11,343 nucleotides of DNA from Boseongicola sp. SB0662_bin_57 (GTDB lineage Bacteria > Pseudomonadota > Alphaproteobacteria > Rhodobacterales > Rhodobacteraceae), in NCBI GenBank assembly GCA_009839535.1, contig VXPN01000518.1, positions 1 through 11,343 of the forward strand. Reading direction: 5' to 3'. The notes beneath the pieces were generated by a model. The model saw nothing but the letters and a program-made list of their open reading frames with translations. It did no database searches and had not been told where the DNA came from. Position numbers and translations under genes: made by a program. Position 1 is the stretch's first letter; each line of letters begins with the position of its first letter. Below are positions 4,670-11,343 of the stretch, in pieces.

Positions 4670-5688
4670 TAGTGTGCGCCGTCGATTACGTCGATGCCGC
4701 GAATGGCGAGGCGCTTGGCCATAGCCCCATGTTTCCCGGCATCAGCGGCGGCTGCATTGCCGACGCGGATCCGGTCGGCAATGCCCACCCAAATCACCGA
4801 AAACCGGAAGAGCGCGAAGGCCTTGTGAAAAGTCGTCAGCGGCGCAATTTTGGGGTTGCCGGCCATGTAGCGATTGATGAATTCCGTTTCTGTCGGCAGG
4901 CCCAGAGCCATCAGGTTCAGGCCAAGGAGGCCACCGTATTCCTCGGGCGACGTGTGCCATGCCATGCAGCAGAACCCGAGATCGGCCAGCGGATGGCCCA
5001 AGGTCGAGAGCTCCCAGTCAAGGATTGCGGCCACGCGTGGCTCGGTCGGGTGGAAGATCACGTTGCCCATGCGATAGTCGCCATGCGCAAGGCTGATCCG
5101 GGCGTCGTCCACCGGTTGGTTCGAGGTCAACCAGGCGGCAAGCCGGTCAAGTTCGGGGATCGGGTCGCTCTGACTTTCCTGCCATTGCCGTGACCAACGC
5201 GCGATCTGGCGCTCGAAGTAATTGCCAGGCTTGCCGTAATCTGCGAGCCCGACCTCATCAGGCCGGACCGCATGCATCGCCGCCATTGCGTCCGCCAGTC
5301 CCATCCAGAGCGCTCGGCGCTCGGCGTGGTCCGCTTCTGCAAGTGCGCCGTCGAGGAAGACGCGGCCCTCGACGCGTTCCATAAGGTAGAAGGGCGTGCC
5401 GAGCAGCTCCGGGCCGTCGTGGTAGAGTATGGGGCGAGGCACGGGAACTCCGGCAGGGTGCAGCGCTGACATGACCCGGAACTCGCGGTCGACGGCGTGA
5501 GCGCCGCGCAGGATCGGGCCATCGGGCTGCTTGCGCAGGACCATGCGGTGCGGCCCGTAGGTCACGAAATAGGTCGGGTTGGACTGGCCGCCGACGATCC
5601 GCTGAAGCTCCAAACGGTCCGCCTCGCCGAAGTGCTTCGCGAGAAATCCTTCGAGCCGGACCGAATCGAAGTCAGCCTTGGCGGTCAT
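4669..5688 (-). CDS. APH-fold phosphotransferase, candidate hydroxyacyl-CoA kinase (ACAD10/11 or LvaA type)
   Basis: A 339-residue protein of the aminoglycoside phosphotransferase/choline kinase fold. Visible landmarks are GGQSNPTYFV (33-42), a lysine in VLRKQPDG (K53), HGDYRMGN (202-209; catalytic D204, N209) and LDWELSTLGHPLADLG with metal-binding D224. This is the subfamily found beside, or fused to, ACAD10/11-like acyl-CoA dehydrogenases, where the kinase phosphorylates a 4-hydroxyacyl-CoA; it is not a likely antibiotic resistance gene. ATG 5688 overlaps the stop of the acyl-CoA dehydrogenase gene (ATGA), indicating coupling. The stop TAG (4671-4669) lies at the IS insertion point: the duplicated TA plus the terminal IS base recreate it, so the protein is unchanged. 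The substrate is not known from sequence. Confidence 0.88.
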   Translation of the reverse strand: MTAKADFDSVRLEGFLAKHFGEADRLELQRIVGGQSNPTYFVTYGPHRMVLRKQPDGPILRGAHAVDREFRVMSALHPAGVPVPRPILYHDGPELLGTPFYLMERVEGRVFLDGALAEADHAERRALWMGLADAMAAMHAVRPDEVGLADYGKPGNYFERQIARWSRQWQESQSDPIPELDRLAAWLTSNQPVDDARISLAHGDYRMGNVIFHPTEPRVAAILDWELSTLGHPLADLGFCCMAWHTSPEEYGGLLGLNLMALGLPTETEFINRYMAGNPKIAPLTTFHKAFALFRFSVIWVGIADRIRVGNAAAADAGKHGAMAKRLAIRGIDVIDGAH

Positions 5689-6893
5689 CCACCTGCGCCC
5701 CACTTCCAGAACCCGCGGCCTTCCTTCTCGACATTGCGGTGCAGCACCATCCTGTGCACCTCGTCGGCCCCGTCGACCAGCCGTGCCTGGCGGGCATAGC
5801 GGTAGATCCACTCAAGCACCGTATCCTTGGAGTAGCCGCGGGCGCCGTTGATCTGGATCGCGGTGTCGGCGGCTTGGTGCAGCAGGTTCGCGACATGGAC
5901 TTTGGCCATCGACACCTCTTTCCGGGCGAAGCTGCCTTGGGCCAGCTCCCACGCCGCTTTCATCACCAGCAGTCGCCCGACCTCGATTTGCATGGCCAGA
6001 TCGCCCAGCATCATTTGGATGCTCTCCCGATTCGAGAGGCGCTCGCCAAAGGCAAATCGTTGGCGGGCATAGTTGTTGGCGATCTCGACGCAACGTTTGG
6101 AGAGGCCCAGCCAACGCATGCAATGGGTCAGCCGCGCCGGGCCAAGGCGGATCTGTGCAAGTTTCAGCCCGTCGCCCTCTTCCATCAGCAGGTTCTCGGC
6201 AGGAATCTCCATGCCCTCGTAGATGATTTCGCAATGGCCTCCATGTTCCTCGGGACCCATGACCGGGATGCGGCGGTCGATGCGGAAACCGGGCATGTCC
6301 TTGTGATGCAGGAAGGCCGAGAGGCCCTTGCGCGGGTCGTTCGAGGTGCGCGCGATGAGGATGAAATGCTCGGACGCTTCGGCACCGGTGATGAACCATT
6401 TGCGGCCACGGATGATGTAGCTGTCGCCGGTCCTCTCCGCGGTCGTGATCATCATGCCGCCTGGGTCAGAGCCAGAGCCGGGATGCGGTTCTGTCATCGC
6501 GAATGCGGAACGGGCCTTCCCCTGCACAATTGGCTGCAACCAGCGTTCTTTCTGCGCATCAGTCGCGACCTTTTCCAGCACCATCATGTTGCCGTCGTCT
6601 GGAGCCGCCGAGTTGAACACGCATGGTCCGAAGATCGAGCGGTTCATCTCTTCATAGCAGACAGCCATGCCGACCTTGCCAAGGTCCTGCCCGCCGGATT
6701 CCTCCTTCAACTGGAGGCACCACAGCCCCTCGGCCTTTGCCTTCTCACGGAGTTGCGCCAGCACTTCGAGGCGGATGTTCTCGTGCCTATCGTAATTTGC
6801 GCGATCGTCTTCCAGCGGCATGATCTCATCTTCGACGAAACGCTCGATACGGGCGCGGAAGTCCTCGATGCGGGCGGAAATGGTGAAGTCCAT
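5685..6893 (-). CDS. Acyl-CoA dehydrogenase family flavoprotein, ACAD10/11-like
   Basis: A 402-residue FAD-dependent acyl-CoA dehydrogenase homologue of full length. It has FAMTEPHPGSGSDPGGM and YIIRGRKWFITGA of the flavin/substrate domain, the helical C-terminal domain with RQRFAFGERLSNRESIQMML, and NGARGYSKDTVLEWIYR. Where ordinary family members have the catalytic glutamate of IYEGT, this one has an aspartate, D374, in RLVDGADEVHRMVL; the (A/V)DGxDEVH pattern is as I recall it from ACAD10/11 and LvaC-like proteins, which act on phosphorylated acyl-CoAs. ATG 6893 is preceded by AGAGGA and lies 11 nt after the SDR stop; the gene ends by overlapping the kinase start. Plain dehydrogenation of a branched or short acyl-CoA remains possible. 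Confidence 0.9.
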   Translation of the reverse strand: MDFTISARIEDFRARIERFVEDEIMPLEDDRANYDRHENIRLEVLAQLREKAKAEGLWCLQLKEESGGQDLGKVGMAVCYEEMNRSIFGPCVFNSAAPDDGNMMVLEKVATDAQKERWLQPIVQGKARSAFAMTEPHPGSGSDPGGMMITTAERTGDSYIIRGRKWFITGAEASEHFILIARTSNDPRKGLSAFLHHKDMPGFRIDRRIPVMGPEEHGGHCEIIYEGMEIPAENLLMEEGDGLKLAQIRLGPARLTHCMRWLGLSKRCVEIANNYARQRFAFGERLSNRESIQMMLGDLAMQIEVGRLLVMKAAWELAQGSFARKEVSMAKVHVANLLHQAADTAIQINGARGYSKDTVLEWIYRYARQARLVDGADEVHRMVLHRNVEKEGRGFWKWGAGG

Positions 6894-6904
6894 GGTTTCC
6901 TCTT

Positions 6905-7645
6905 TCAGAGCGACGAGACGAGGTGGCCGCCATCGACCACGATTTCGGCGCCGGTCATGAAGGCACTGTCGTCTGAGGCCAGCAGCAGGAGCGGGCCGTC
7001 GAGATCGGACATGCTGCCGAGGCGCCGCTGCGGCACGCGTTTGATCAGCGCCTTGCCTGCGTCGGAAGCGAAGAATTCGCGGTTCAGATCGGTCTCGATA
7101 TAGCCCGGGCAAAGCGCGTTGACGCGAATGCCGTAGCGTGCCCATTCCAGCGCAAGGCTTTTCGACATCTGCACAACACCGGACTTGGCCGTGGCGTAGG
7201 CCGACAGGTTTCCGGCAACACGGAGCCCGAGGATCGACGCGACATTGATTATGCTGCCGCCCTTGCCGGCCTTCACCAGCCGTTGCCCTCCGGCCTTGGC
7301 CACGCGGAACACGCCGGTGAGATCGGTGTCGATGACGCGCGCCCAGTCGTCCTCTGTGGTCTTCAACGCCGGGCCGTCGACGGTGACACCGGCATTGTTG
7401 ACCACGATGTCGAAAGTGCGGTCCTCGAAGACCGCGGTCACACTGGTGGGATCAGTCACGTCCAGAGCCGCTGCCTGCGCCCTTCCGCCGTCGCATTCGA
7501 TCTCCGCGCACAGGCTCTGCAGCCGGTCCTCACGTCTTGCCGCTGCGGTGACCTCGGCCCCTTGCTTGGCCAGGACCCGTGTGAAATGAGCCCCAAGGCC
7601 GGACGACGCGCCGGTGACCAGTGCTGTCTTTCCGCTTAGTTTCAT
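6905..7645 (-). CDS. Short-chain dehydrogenase/reductase (classical SDR)
   Basis: A 246-residue NAD(P)-dependent oxidoreductase with a Rossmann fold. It has TGASSGLG (11-18), NNAG (83-86), S137, and YATAK with Y150 and K154, plus the usual PGYIETDLN and ending GAEIVVDGGHLVSSL. R37-R38 after the second strand suggests NADPH preference, a weak inference. At the position of the fourth catalytic residue (normally Asn in a VNLTGVF-like stretch) there is D108 (DTDLTGVF). ATG 7645 is chosen because GAGAGG lies 5 nt upstream; an adjacent GTG at 7648 would be too close to it. Clustered with a kinase and an acyl-CoA dehydrogenase, it may interconvert an oxoacyl- and hydroxyacyl-CoA. Its specific substrate cannot be read from sequence. 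Confidence 0.88.
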   Translation of the reverse strand: MKLSGKTALVTGASSGLGAHFTRVLAKQGAEVTAAARREDRLQSLCAEIECDGGRAQAAALDVTDPTSVTAVFEDRTFDIVVNNAGVTVDGPALKTTEDDWARVIDTDLTGVFRVAKAGGQRLVKAGKGGSIINVASILGLRVAGNLSAYATAKSGVVQMSKSLALEWARYGIRVNALCPGYIETDLNREFFASDAGKALIKRVPQRRLGSMSDLDGPLLLLASDDSAFMTGAEIVVDGGHLVSSL

Positions 7646-7654
7646 CACGACCTC

Positions 7655-7795
7655 TCAGTCGGACTTCGGCCATTCCAGCACGCGTGGGCGACAAACGACA
7701 TGATCGTCTCGCGGGCACCGCCATTCCGCTGAGGACCCTCGCGTTGATCCGGCTGTCCTGGACCGCGGGGCTGGTTTGGCGATGGCGCGGCTCAT
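7655..7795 (-). CDS. Possible 46-residue small protein between folC and the SDR gene
   Basis: A short frame starts with an ATG that overlaps the folC stop as ATGA and ends 9 nt before the SDR ATG, so it fills the gap almost exactly. The product starts MSRAIAKPAPRSRTAG and has a basic N-terminus and a C-terminal EWRCPRDDHVVCRPRVLEWP with two cysteines (C27, C35) and two tryptophans. I do not recognise it. The coupled start, position and GC-rich third positions suggest a real gene; the lack of a recognisable family and its short length argue for caution. Confidence 0.5.
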   Translation of the reverse strand: MSRAIAKPAPRSRTAGSTRGSSAEWRCPRDDHVVCRPRVLEWPKSD

Positions 7796-9105
7796 CCGTT
7801 CTCCCTCAAGACCGCTCCCGCAAGATAGAGCGAGCCACAGATGAGTACGCGAGCTGCCGGATCGGACTTCACGATCTCGGCCAGTGCATCCTGAACTGAC
7901 TGGGCGATGGCAGTCGGCAGACCCACGGAAATGGATGCCTCGGCGGTATCCTCTGCTGGAAGCGTTGCGGCCTCGCCCGGTATCGCGACGGCGTGGAGAC
8001 TCTCCGCCACGCTTGCCAGCGGCAGGAGGTAACCGGCGACGTCCTTGGTCGCGAGCATTCCGCAGATAAGGCGTGTCGGTCGTCCCGGCAGGGTCTTGAG
8101 CGTTTCCGCTAGTGCCTCGCCGGCAGCCGGATTGTGACCGCCGTCAAGCCAGAGTTCTGCCGTTGGCGCAGCCTTGACCAGCGGGCCTGTCTTCAGCCTC
8201 TGCATTCTGGCCGGCCAGTACGCGTTGGTAACGGCGCCTTGGGCCGCGACTTCACCTAGGCCCAAGTGCCTGAGTGCCGCGATGGCCATGCCCGCGTTGG
8301 CAAATTGATGCGGTCCTCGAAGATTTGGCACCGGCAGGTCGAGGAGGCCGGATTCATCCTCGAACACCATTCGGCCATGCTCTTCCCGAACGTGCCAATG
8401 CTGTCCAAAGGAAATTGTCGGCGCGTCAAGGCGTGCAGCCTCGGCCTCGATGACTTCCAGTCCGTCCTCATGCTGAGGCCCGATGATGACCGGTATGCCA
8501 CGCTTGATGATGCCGGCCTTCTGTCCCGCAATCTCCTTGATCGTCTCTCCCAGAAACTGCTGATGGTCGAGATCTACCTTGGTGATGATGGTCAGAACGG
8601 GATTGTCCACCACGTTGGTGGCGTCGTGACGTCCGCCAAGACCGACTTCCAGCAATGTCCAGTCGGCGGGGATTTCGGCAAATGCCAGAAAGGCCGCCAC
8701 GGTCGTGATCTCGAAATACGTGATCGTTTCGCCGCCGTTGGCCACATAGACCTTCTCGAGAAGCTCCAGCAGATCCCGTTCGGAGATGACACTTCCGGCC
8801 ACGCGGATCCGCTCATGGAATCGGGCGAGATGCGGCGATGTGTAGGCGTGGACCGCCAAGCCTTCAGCTTCGAGCCCGGCGCGGATCATGGCCTGGGTCG
8901 AACCCTTGCCGTTGGTGCCGGCGACGTGGATCACGGGAGGCAGCTTGACGTGCGGGTTTCCGACTGACGACAGGCAGCGGCCCATGCGGTCTAGGGTCAG
9001 GTCGATGACCTTTGGATGCAGGCGCTGCATCCTCTCCAGCACTGCGTCAGTGGACGTGAATCGCATCGAGGCGGTTTCGTCGCCAAGGTCCGGCATTGCT
9101 CGCAT
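7792..9105 (-). CDS. folC: Bifunctional folylpolyglutamate synthase / dihydrofolate synthase
   Basis: A cytoplasmic Mur-ligase-family enzyme of 437 residues that joins glutamate to dihydropteroate and extends the polyglutamate tail of folates using ATP. Diagnostic stretches are HVAGTNGKGSTQAM (P-loop, residues 60-73), HAYTSPHLARFHERIR, the ITYFEITTVAAFLAF region, LLEVGLGGRHDATN and ELWLDGGHNPAAG; LHPKVIDLTLDRM near the start is typical of alphaproteobacterial members. It lies four bases downstream of accD, a common arrangement in Rhodobacterales, so the two are probably cotranscribed. Start at 9105 is tentative; ATG 9096 or 9066 are alternatives, and none has a clear Shine-Dalgarno sequence. 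Its stop overlaps a possible small gene. Confidence 0.95.
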   Translation of the reverse strand: MRAMPDLGDETASMRFTSTDAVLERMQRLHPKVIDLTLDRMGRCLSSVGNPHVKLPPVIHVAGTNGKGSTQAMIRAGLEAEGLAVHAYTSPHLARFHERIRVAGSVISERDLLELLEKVYVANGGETITYFEITTVAAFLAFAEIPADWTLLEVGLGGRHDATNVVDNPVLTIITKVDLDHQQFLGETIKEIAGQKAGIIKRGIPVIIGPQHEDGLEVIEAEAARLDAPTISFGQHWHVREEHGRMVFEDESGLLDLPVPNLRGPHQFANAGMAIAALRHLGLGEVAAQGAVTNAYWPARMQRLKTGPLVKAAPTAELWLDGGHNPAAGEALAETLKTLPGRPTRLICGMLATKDVAGYLLPLASVAESLHAVAIPGEAATLPAEDTAEASISVGLPTAIAQSVQDALAEIVKSDPAARVLICGSLYLAGAVLRENG

Positions 9106-9109
9106 TCTG

Positions 9110-10027
9110 CTATCCGGACGCCGCTGCCGGCTCCGATCTGGTGTCGTTCGGAGGGGGAAGGTCGCCCTTCACGGGAGGCGGCATGTTGAGGAGTATGCGC
9201 GTGATGCGAGAAAGTTCGCTCTTCATGTCACGGCGGTGCGTCACCCGGTCAAGCATGCCGTGGTCCAGGAGATACTCGGCGCGCTGAAAGCCCTCGGGAA
9301 GCGTTTCTCGAATCGTCTGCTCGATGACCCTCGGACCGGCGAAGCAGATGAGCGCATTGGGTTCCGCAATGTGAATGTCGCCAAGCATGGCATATGACGC
9401 CGTGACTCCGCCTGTCGTCGGGTTCGTGAGAACGACGATGTAGGGGAGGCCGGCATCGCGCACCAGTTCGACCGCAACCGTGGTGCGCGGCATCTGCATG
9501 AGGGACAGGATCCCTTCCTGCATGCGGGCGCCGCCGGCGGCCGAAAAGAGGATCAGGGGACGTTTCAGTTCAACGGCACGATTCGCGGCGGCAATGACGG
9601 CGTTGCCGACATACATGCCCATCGAGCCACCCATGAAGCTGAAGTCCTGGCAGGCGGCCACAATCGGCGTTCGCTCGATCATTCCTTCGGCGACGAGCAT
9701 TGCCTCCCTTTCCTCGGTCTGGCGCTGAGCGGCCTTGAGACGATCCGGGTACCTTTTCTGGTCACGGAACGACAACGGGTCGGGCTTGGGCAGCGGCACG
9801 TCCACTTCGGTGAATGCGCCGTCATCGAAGAGCGCGGTCAGCCGATCGCGTGCAGAGATCGCCATATGGTGATCGCAGCTTGTGCAGACGCCCAGGTTCT
9901 CGGTCAACTCCCGGTGAAACAGCATCGTTCCGCATTCCGGGCATTTCGACCAGAGATTCTCGGGTGTCTCCCGCCTGGAAAACAGCGAGTTGATCTTGGG
10001 TCGGACGTAGTTCGATATCCAGTTCAT
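9110..10027 (-). CDS. accD: Acetyl-CoA carboxylase carboxyltransferase subunit beta
   Basis: A 305-residue subunit that with AccA transfers the carboxyl group from biotin carboxyl carrier protein to acetyl-CoA, giving malonyl-CoA for fatty acid synthesis. The N-terminal zinc ribbon is complete (C29, C32, C48, C51: CPECG and CTSCD), followed by the crotonase-fold carboxyltransferase core with FMGGSMGMYVG, SAAGGARMQEG and NPTTGGVTASYAMLGDI. The ATG at 10027 is chosen because the product then begins MNWISNYVRPKI, the usual start in this group; an upstream ATG at 10078 would add 17 residues unlike the family. The C-terminal tail (PPPNDTRSEPAAASG) is typically variable. The gene heads the minus-strand run. 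Confidence 0.96.
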   Translation of the reverse strand: MNWISNYVRPKINSLFSRRETPENLWSKCPECGTMLFHRELTENLGVCTSCDHHMAISARDRLTALFDDGAFTEVDVPLPKPDPLSFRDQKRYPDRLKAAQRQTEEREAMLVAEGMIERTPIVAACQDFSFMGGSMGMYVGNAVIAAANRAVELKRPLILFSAAGGARMQEGILSLMQMPRTTVAVELVRDAGLPYIVVLTNPTTGGVTASYAMLGDIHIAEPNALICFAGPRVIEQTIRETLPEGFQRAEYLLDHGMLDRVTHRRDMKSELSRITRILLNMPPPVKGDLPPPNDTRSEPAAASG

Positions 10028-10160
10028 GAGCCTGCCCGATTTTCGCTCACAGTTAAGCAGGAAGGACAGGAATTGCAATCATGCGGTCATCGCTTCTTCG
10101 CTTGTCGATCCACGCGGCGGCGTCTATGCCTCTAGCCGCTGAAAGTCCCGGGAGCCCGCC
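10028..10160. promoter_or_regulatory. Divergent accD / ilvD intergenic region
   Basis: These 133 bp must carry promoters for both accD and ilvD unless they lie further inside. On the minus strand TTGCAA, a 16-nt spacer and TTAACT make a weak sigma-70-like candidate for accD. No convincing -10 box is seen for ilvD. No attenuator-like leader peptide or T-box structure was found before ilvD. Confidence 0.3.
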
Positions 10161-11343
10161 ATGCTGAAGAAGAGATTCGACAAGTCCAGCCTGCCCAGCC
10201 GTCACGTGACCGAAGGTCCGGCCCGGGCGCCGCATCGGTCGTACTACTACGCTATGGGAATCTCGGAAGAGGAGATCGCTCAGCCTTTCGTGGGCGTGGC
10301 GACCTGCTGGAACGAGGCGGCACCCTGCAACATCGCTCTTGATCGCCAGGCGCAAGCCGTGAAGCTCGGCGTCAAGGAAGGTTTTGGCACGCCGCGGGAG
10401 TTCACGACCATTACGGTGACCGACGGGATCGCAATGGGCCACGAGGGAATGCGTTCCTCGCTTGCTTCTCGCGAGGCCATTGCGGACACGGTTGAGCTCA
10501 CGATGCGCGGACACTGCTACGACGCCCTCGTCGGCCTGGCTGGCTGCGACAAGTCCTTGCCCGGCATGATGATGGCGATGGTGCGGCTCAACGTGCCGTC
10601 GGTCTTCATCTATGGCGGGTCGATCATGCCGGGCCGCTTCGAGGGCAGGGACGTGACGGTGCAGGACGTCTTCGAGGCGGTGGGCCGTCATCAGGCGGGC
10701 CAGAACTCGGATGAGGAGCTTCGCGCCCTCGAAAGGGTCGCCTGTCCGTCGGCCGGGGCCTGCGGCGGCCAGTTCACGGCCAACACGATGGCCTGCGTGT
10801 CCGAGGCGATCGGCCTCGCACTCTTGAATTCCTCGGGTGCGCCCGCACCTTACGAGAGTCGCGACGCGTTTGCCACGGCGTCCGGCCTTGCCGTGATGAA
10901 CCTCCTGGAAAGGAACATTCGCGCCCGGGACGTCGTCACCCGCAAGAGCCTCGAGAACGCGGCTCGCATCGTTGCCTGCACCGGCGGATCCACCAATGCA
11001 GGACTGCATCTGCCGGCAATCGCCCATGAGGCCGGAATCGATTTCGACCTCGACGATGTCTGCGAGATCTTCCGCAACACGCCGTATTTCGTCGACTTGA
11101 AGCCGGGTGGCCAGTTCGTGGCCAAGGACCTGTATGAGGTCGGCGGCGTACCGGTCGTGATGAAGGAATTGCGAAAGGCAGGCCTGATCCACGAGGATTG
11201 CATGACCGCATCCGGCGAGACCATTGGCGAGGCGCTCGACAGGATAGACGGCGGAGCCGATGGCCGCGTGATCCACCCCGTCGAGAAACCGATCACGAAG
11301 ACGGGCGGCGTCGTGGGGCTGAAGGGCAATCTCGCCCCGGAAG
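10161..11343 (+). CDS. ilvD: Dihydroxy-acid dehydratase, N-terminal part (runs off window)
   Basis: The first 394 codons of an iron-sulfur dehydratase that converts 2,3-dihydroxy-isovalerate and -methylvalerate to the 2-oxo acids in valine, leucine and isoleucine synthesis. The protein begins MLKKRFDKSSLPSRHVTEGP and has the cluster cysteines C49 (ATCWNEAAPCN), C129 followed by D130 and K131 (GCDKSLPGMM), and C201 (SAGACGGQFTANTM), a pattern matching the [2Fe-2S] type with a modified lysine next to the second cysteine. ATG 10161 has GGGAG at suitable spacing. No stop occurs before the window end; a full-length member is about 560-620 residues, so roughly a third is missing because the window ends, not because the gene is broken. 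Confidence 0.96.
   Translation, partial: MLKKRFDKSSLPSRHVTEGPARAPHRSYYYAMGISEEEIAQPFVGVATCWNEAAPCNIALDRQAQAVKLGVKEGFGTPREFTTITVTDGIAMGHEGMRSSLASREAIADTVELTMRGHCYDALVGLAGCDKSLPGMMMAMVRLNVPSVFIYGGSIMPGRFEGRDVTVQDVFEAVGRHQAGQNSDEELRALERVACPSAGACGGQFTANTMACVSEAIGLALLNSSGAPAPYESRDAFATASGLAVMNLLERNIRARDVVTRKSLENAARIVACTGGSTNAGLHLPAIAHEAGIDFDLDDVCEIFRNTPYFVDLKPGGQFVAKDLYEVGGVPVVMKELRKAGLIHEDCMTASGETIGEALDRIDGGADGRVIHPVEKPITKTGGVVGLKGNLAPE

Noticed and set aside
4669..5688. Aminoglycoside resistance gene
   Set aside because: The fold is shared, but the neighbouring acyl-CoA dehydrogenase and the DWELSTLGHPLADLG form point to the acyl-CoA-linked kinase group.
5739..7103. Plus-strand frame of 454 codons
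   Set aside because: It is a mirror of the acyl-CoA dehydrogenase gene and its SDR neighbour, with no family resemblance.
7530..7724. Minus-strand 64-codon frame starting MAVPARRSCRL
   Set aside because: It runs through the SDR start and ribosome binding site in another frame; the alternative 46-codon frame fits the gene spacing better.
10053..11276. Minus-strand frame of 407 codons
   Set aside because: It lies antisense to ilvD, whose cysteine motifs are unmistakable; no domain is visible.
1..11343. CRISPR arrays, tRNA and rRNA genes
   Set aside because: No regularly spaced direct repeats and no tRNA- or rRNA-like sequence were seen on either strand.

Overview
The window looks like chromosomal DNA of a GC-rich alphaproteobacterium, most likely of the Rhodobacterales. 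This rests on recognised protein families (AccD starting MNWISNYVRPKINSLFSRRE, FolC directly downstream of it, an ilvD of the same style) and on codon bias, not on a database match.

Layout. Positions 78-4669 hold an IS5-family (IS427-type) insertion sequence with 23-bp terminal inverted repeats (two mismatches) and a TA target duplication inside CTAG. Its transposase gene is split by a second, nested element at about 370-4085. This is a RIT (recombinase in trio) element: three tyrosine recombinase genes in one strand-coherent, overlapping operon (ATGA and GTGA junctions), with no cargo, flanked by a perfect 28-bp inverted repeat, an inner 12-bp inverted repeat and a 6-bp direct repeat (CGTCTT) of the interrupted transposase gene. 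The ends are rich in repeats of the decamer CTATGGNNAG. They allow a concrete model of the recombination site: two inverted half-sites around a 6-bp overlap. Deleting the element between its direct repeats restores the transposase reading frame exactly.

To the right, on the minus strand and read from right to left, are accD, folC, a possible 46-codon small gene, a short-chain dehydrogenase, an acyl-CoA dehydrogenase of the ACAD10/11-like group and an aminoglycoside-phosphotransferase-fold kinase. They are tightly spaced or overlapping. The last three make a plausible catabolic set: reduce an oxoacyl-CoA, phosphorylate the hydroxyacyl-CoA, then eliminate phosphate to the enoyl-CoA. This resembles the logic of the Pseudomonas lva levulinate pathway and of mammalian ACAD10/11. 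The IS landed exactly on the stop codon of the kinase gene and regenerated it, so the kinase is intact. The right end holds the start of ilvD on the plus strand, divergent from accD and running off the window.

The most interesting material is the RIT element: its nested position, its deducible attachment-site architecture, a first recombinase with an apparently duplicated N-terminal HDCxCP module, and a hairpin that would bury the ribosome binding site of the first gene.
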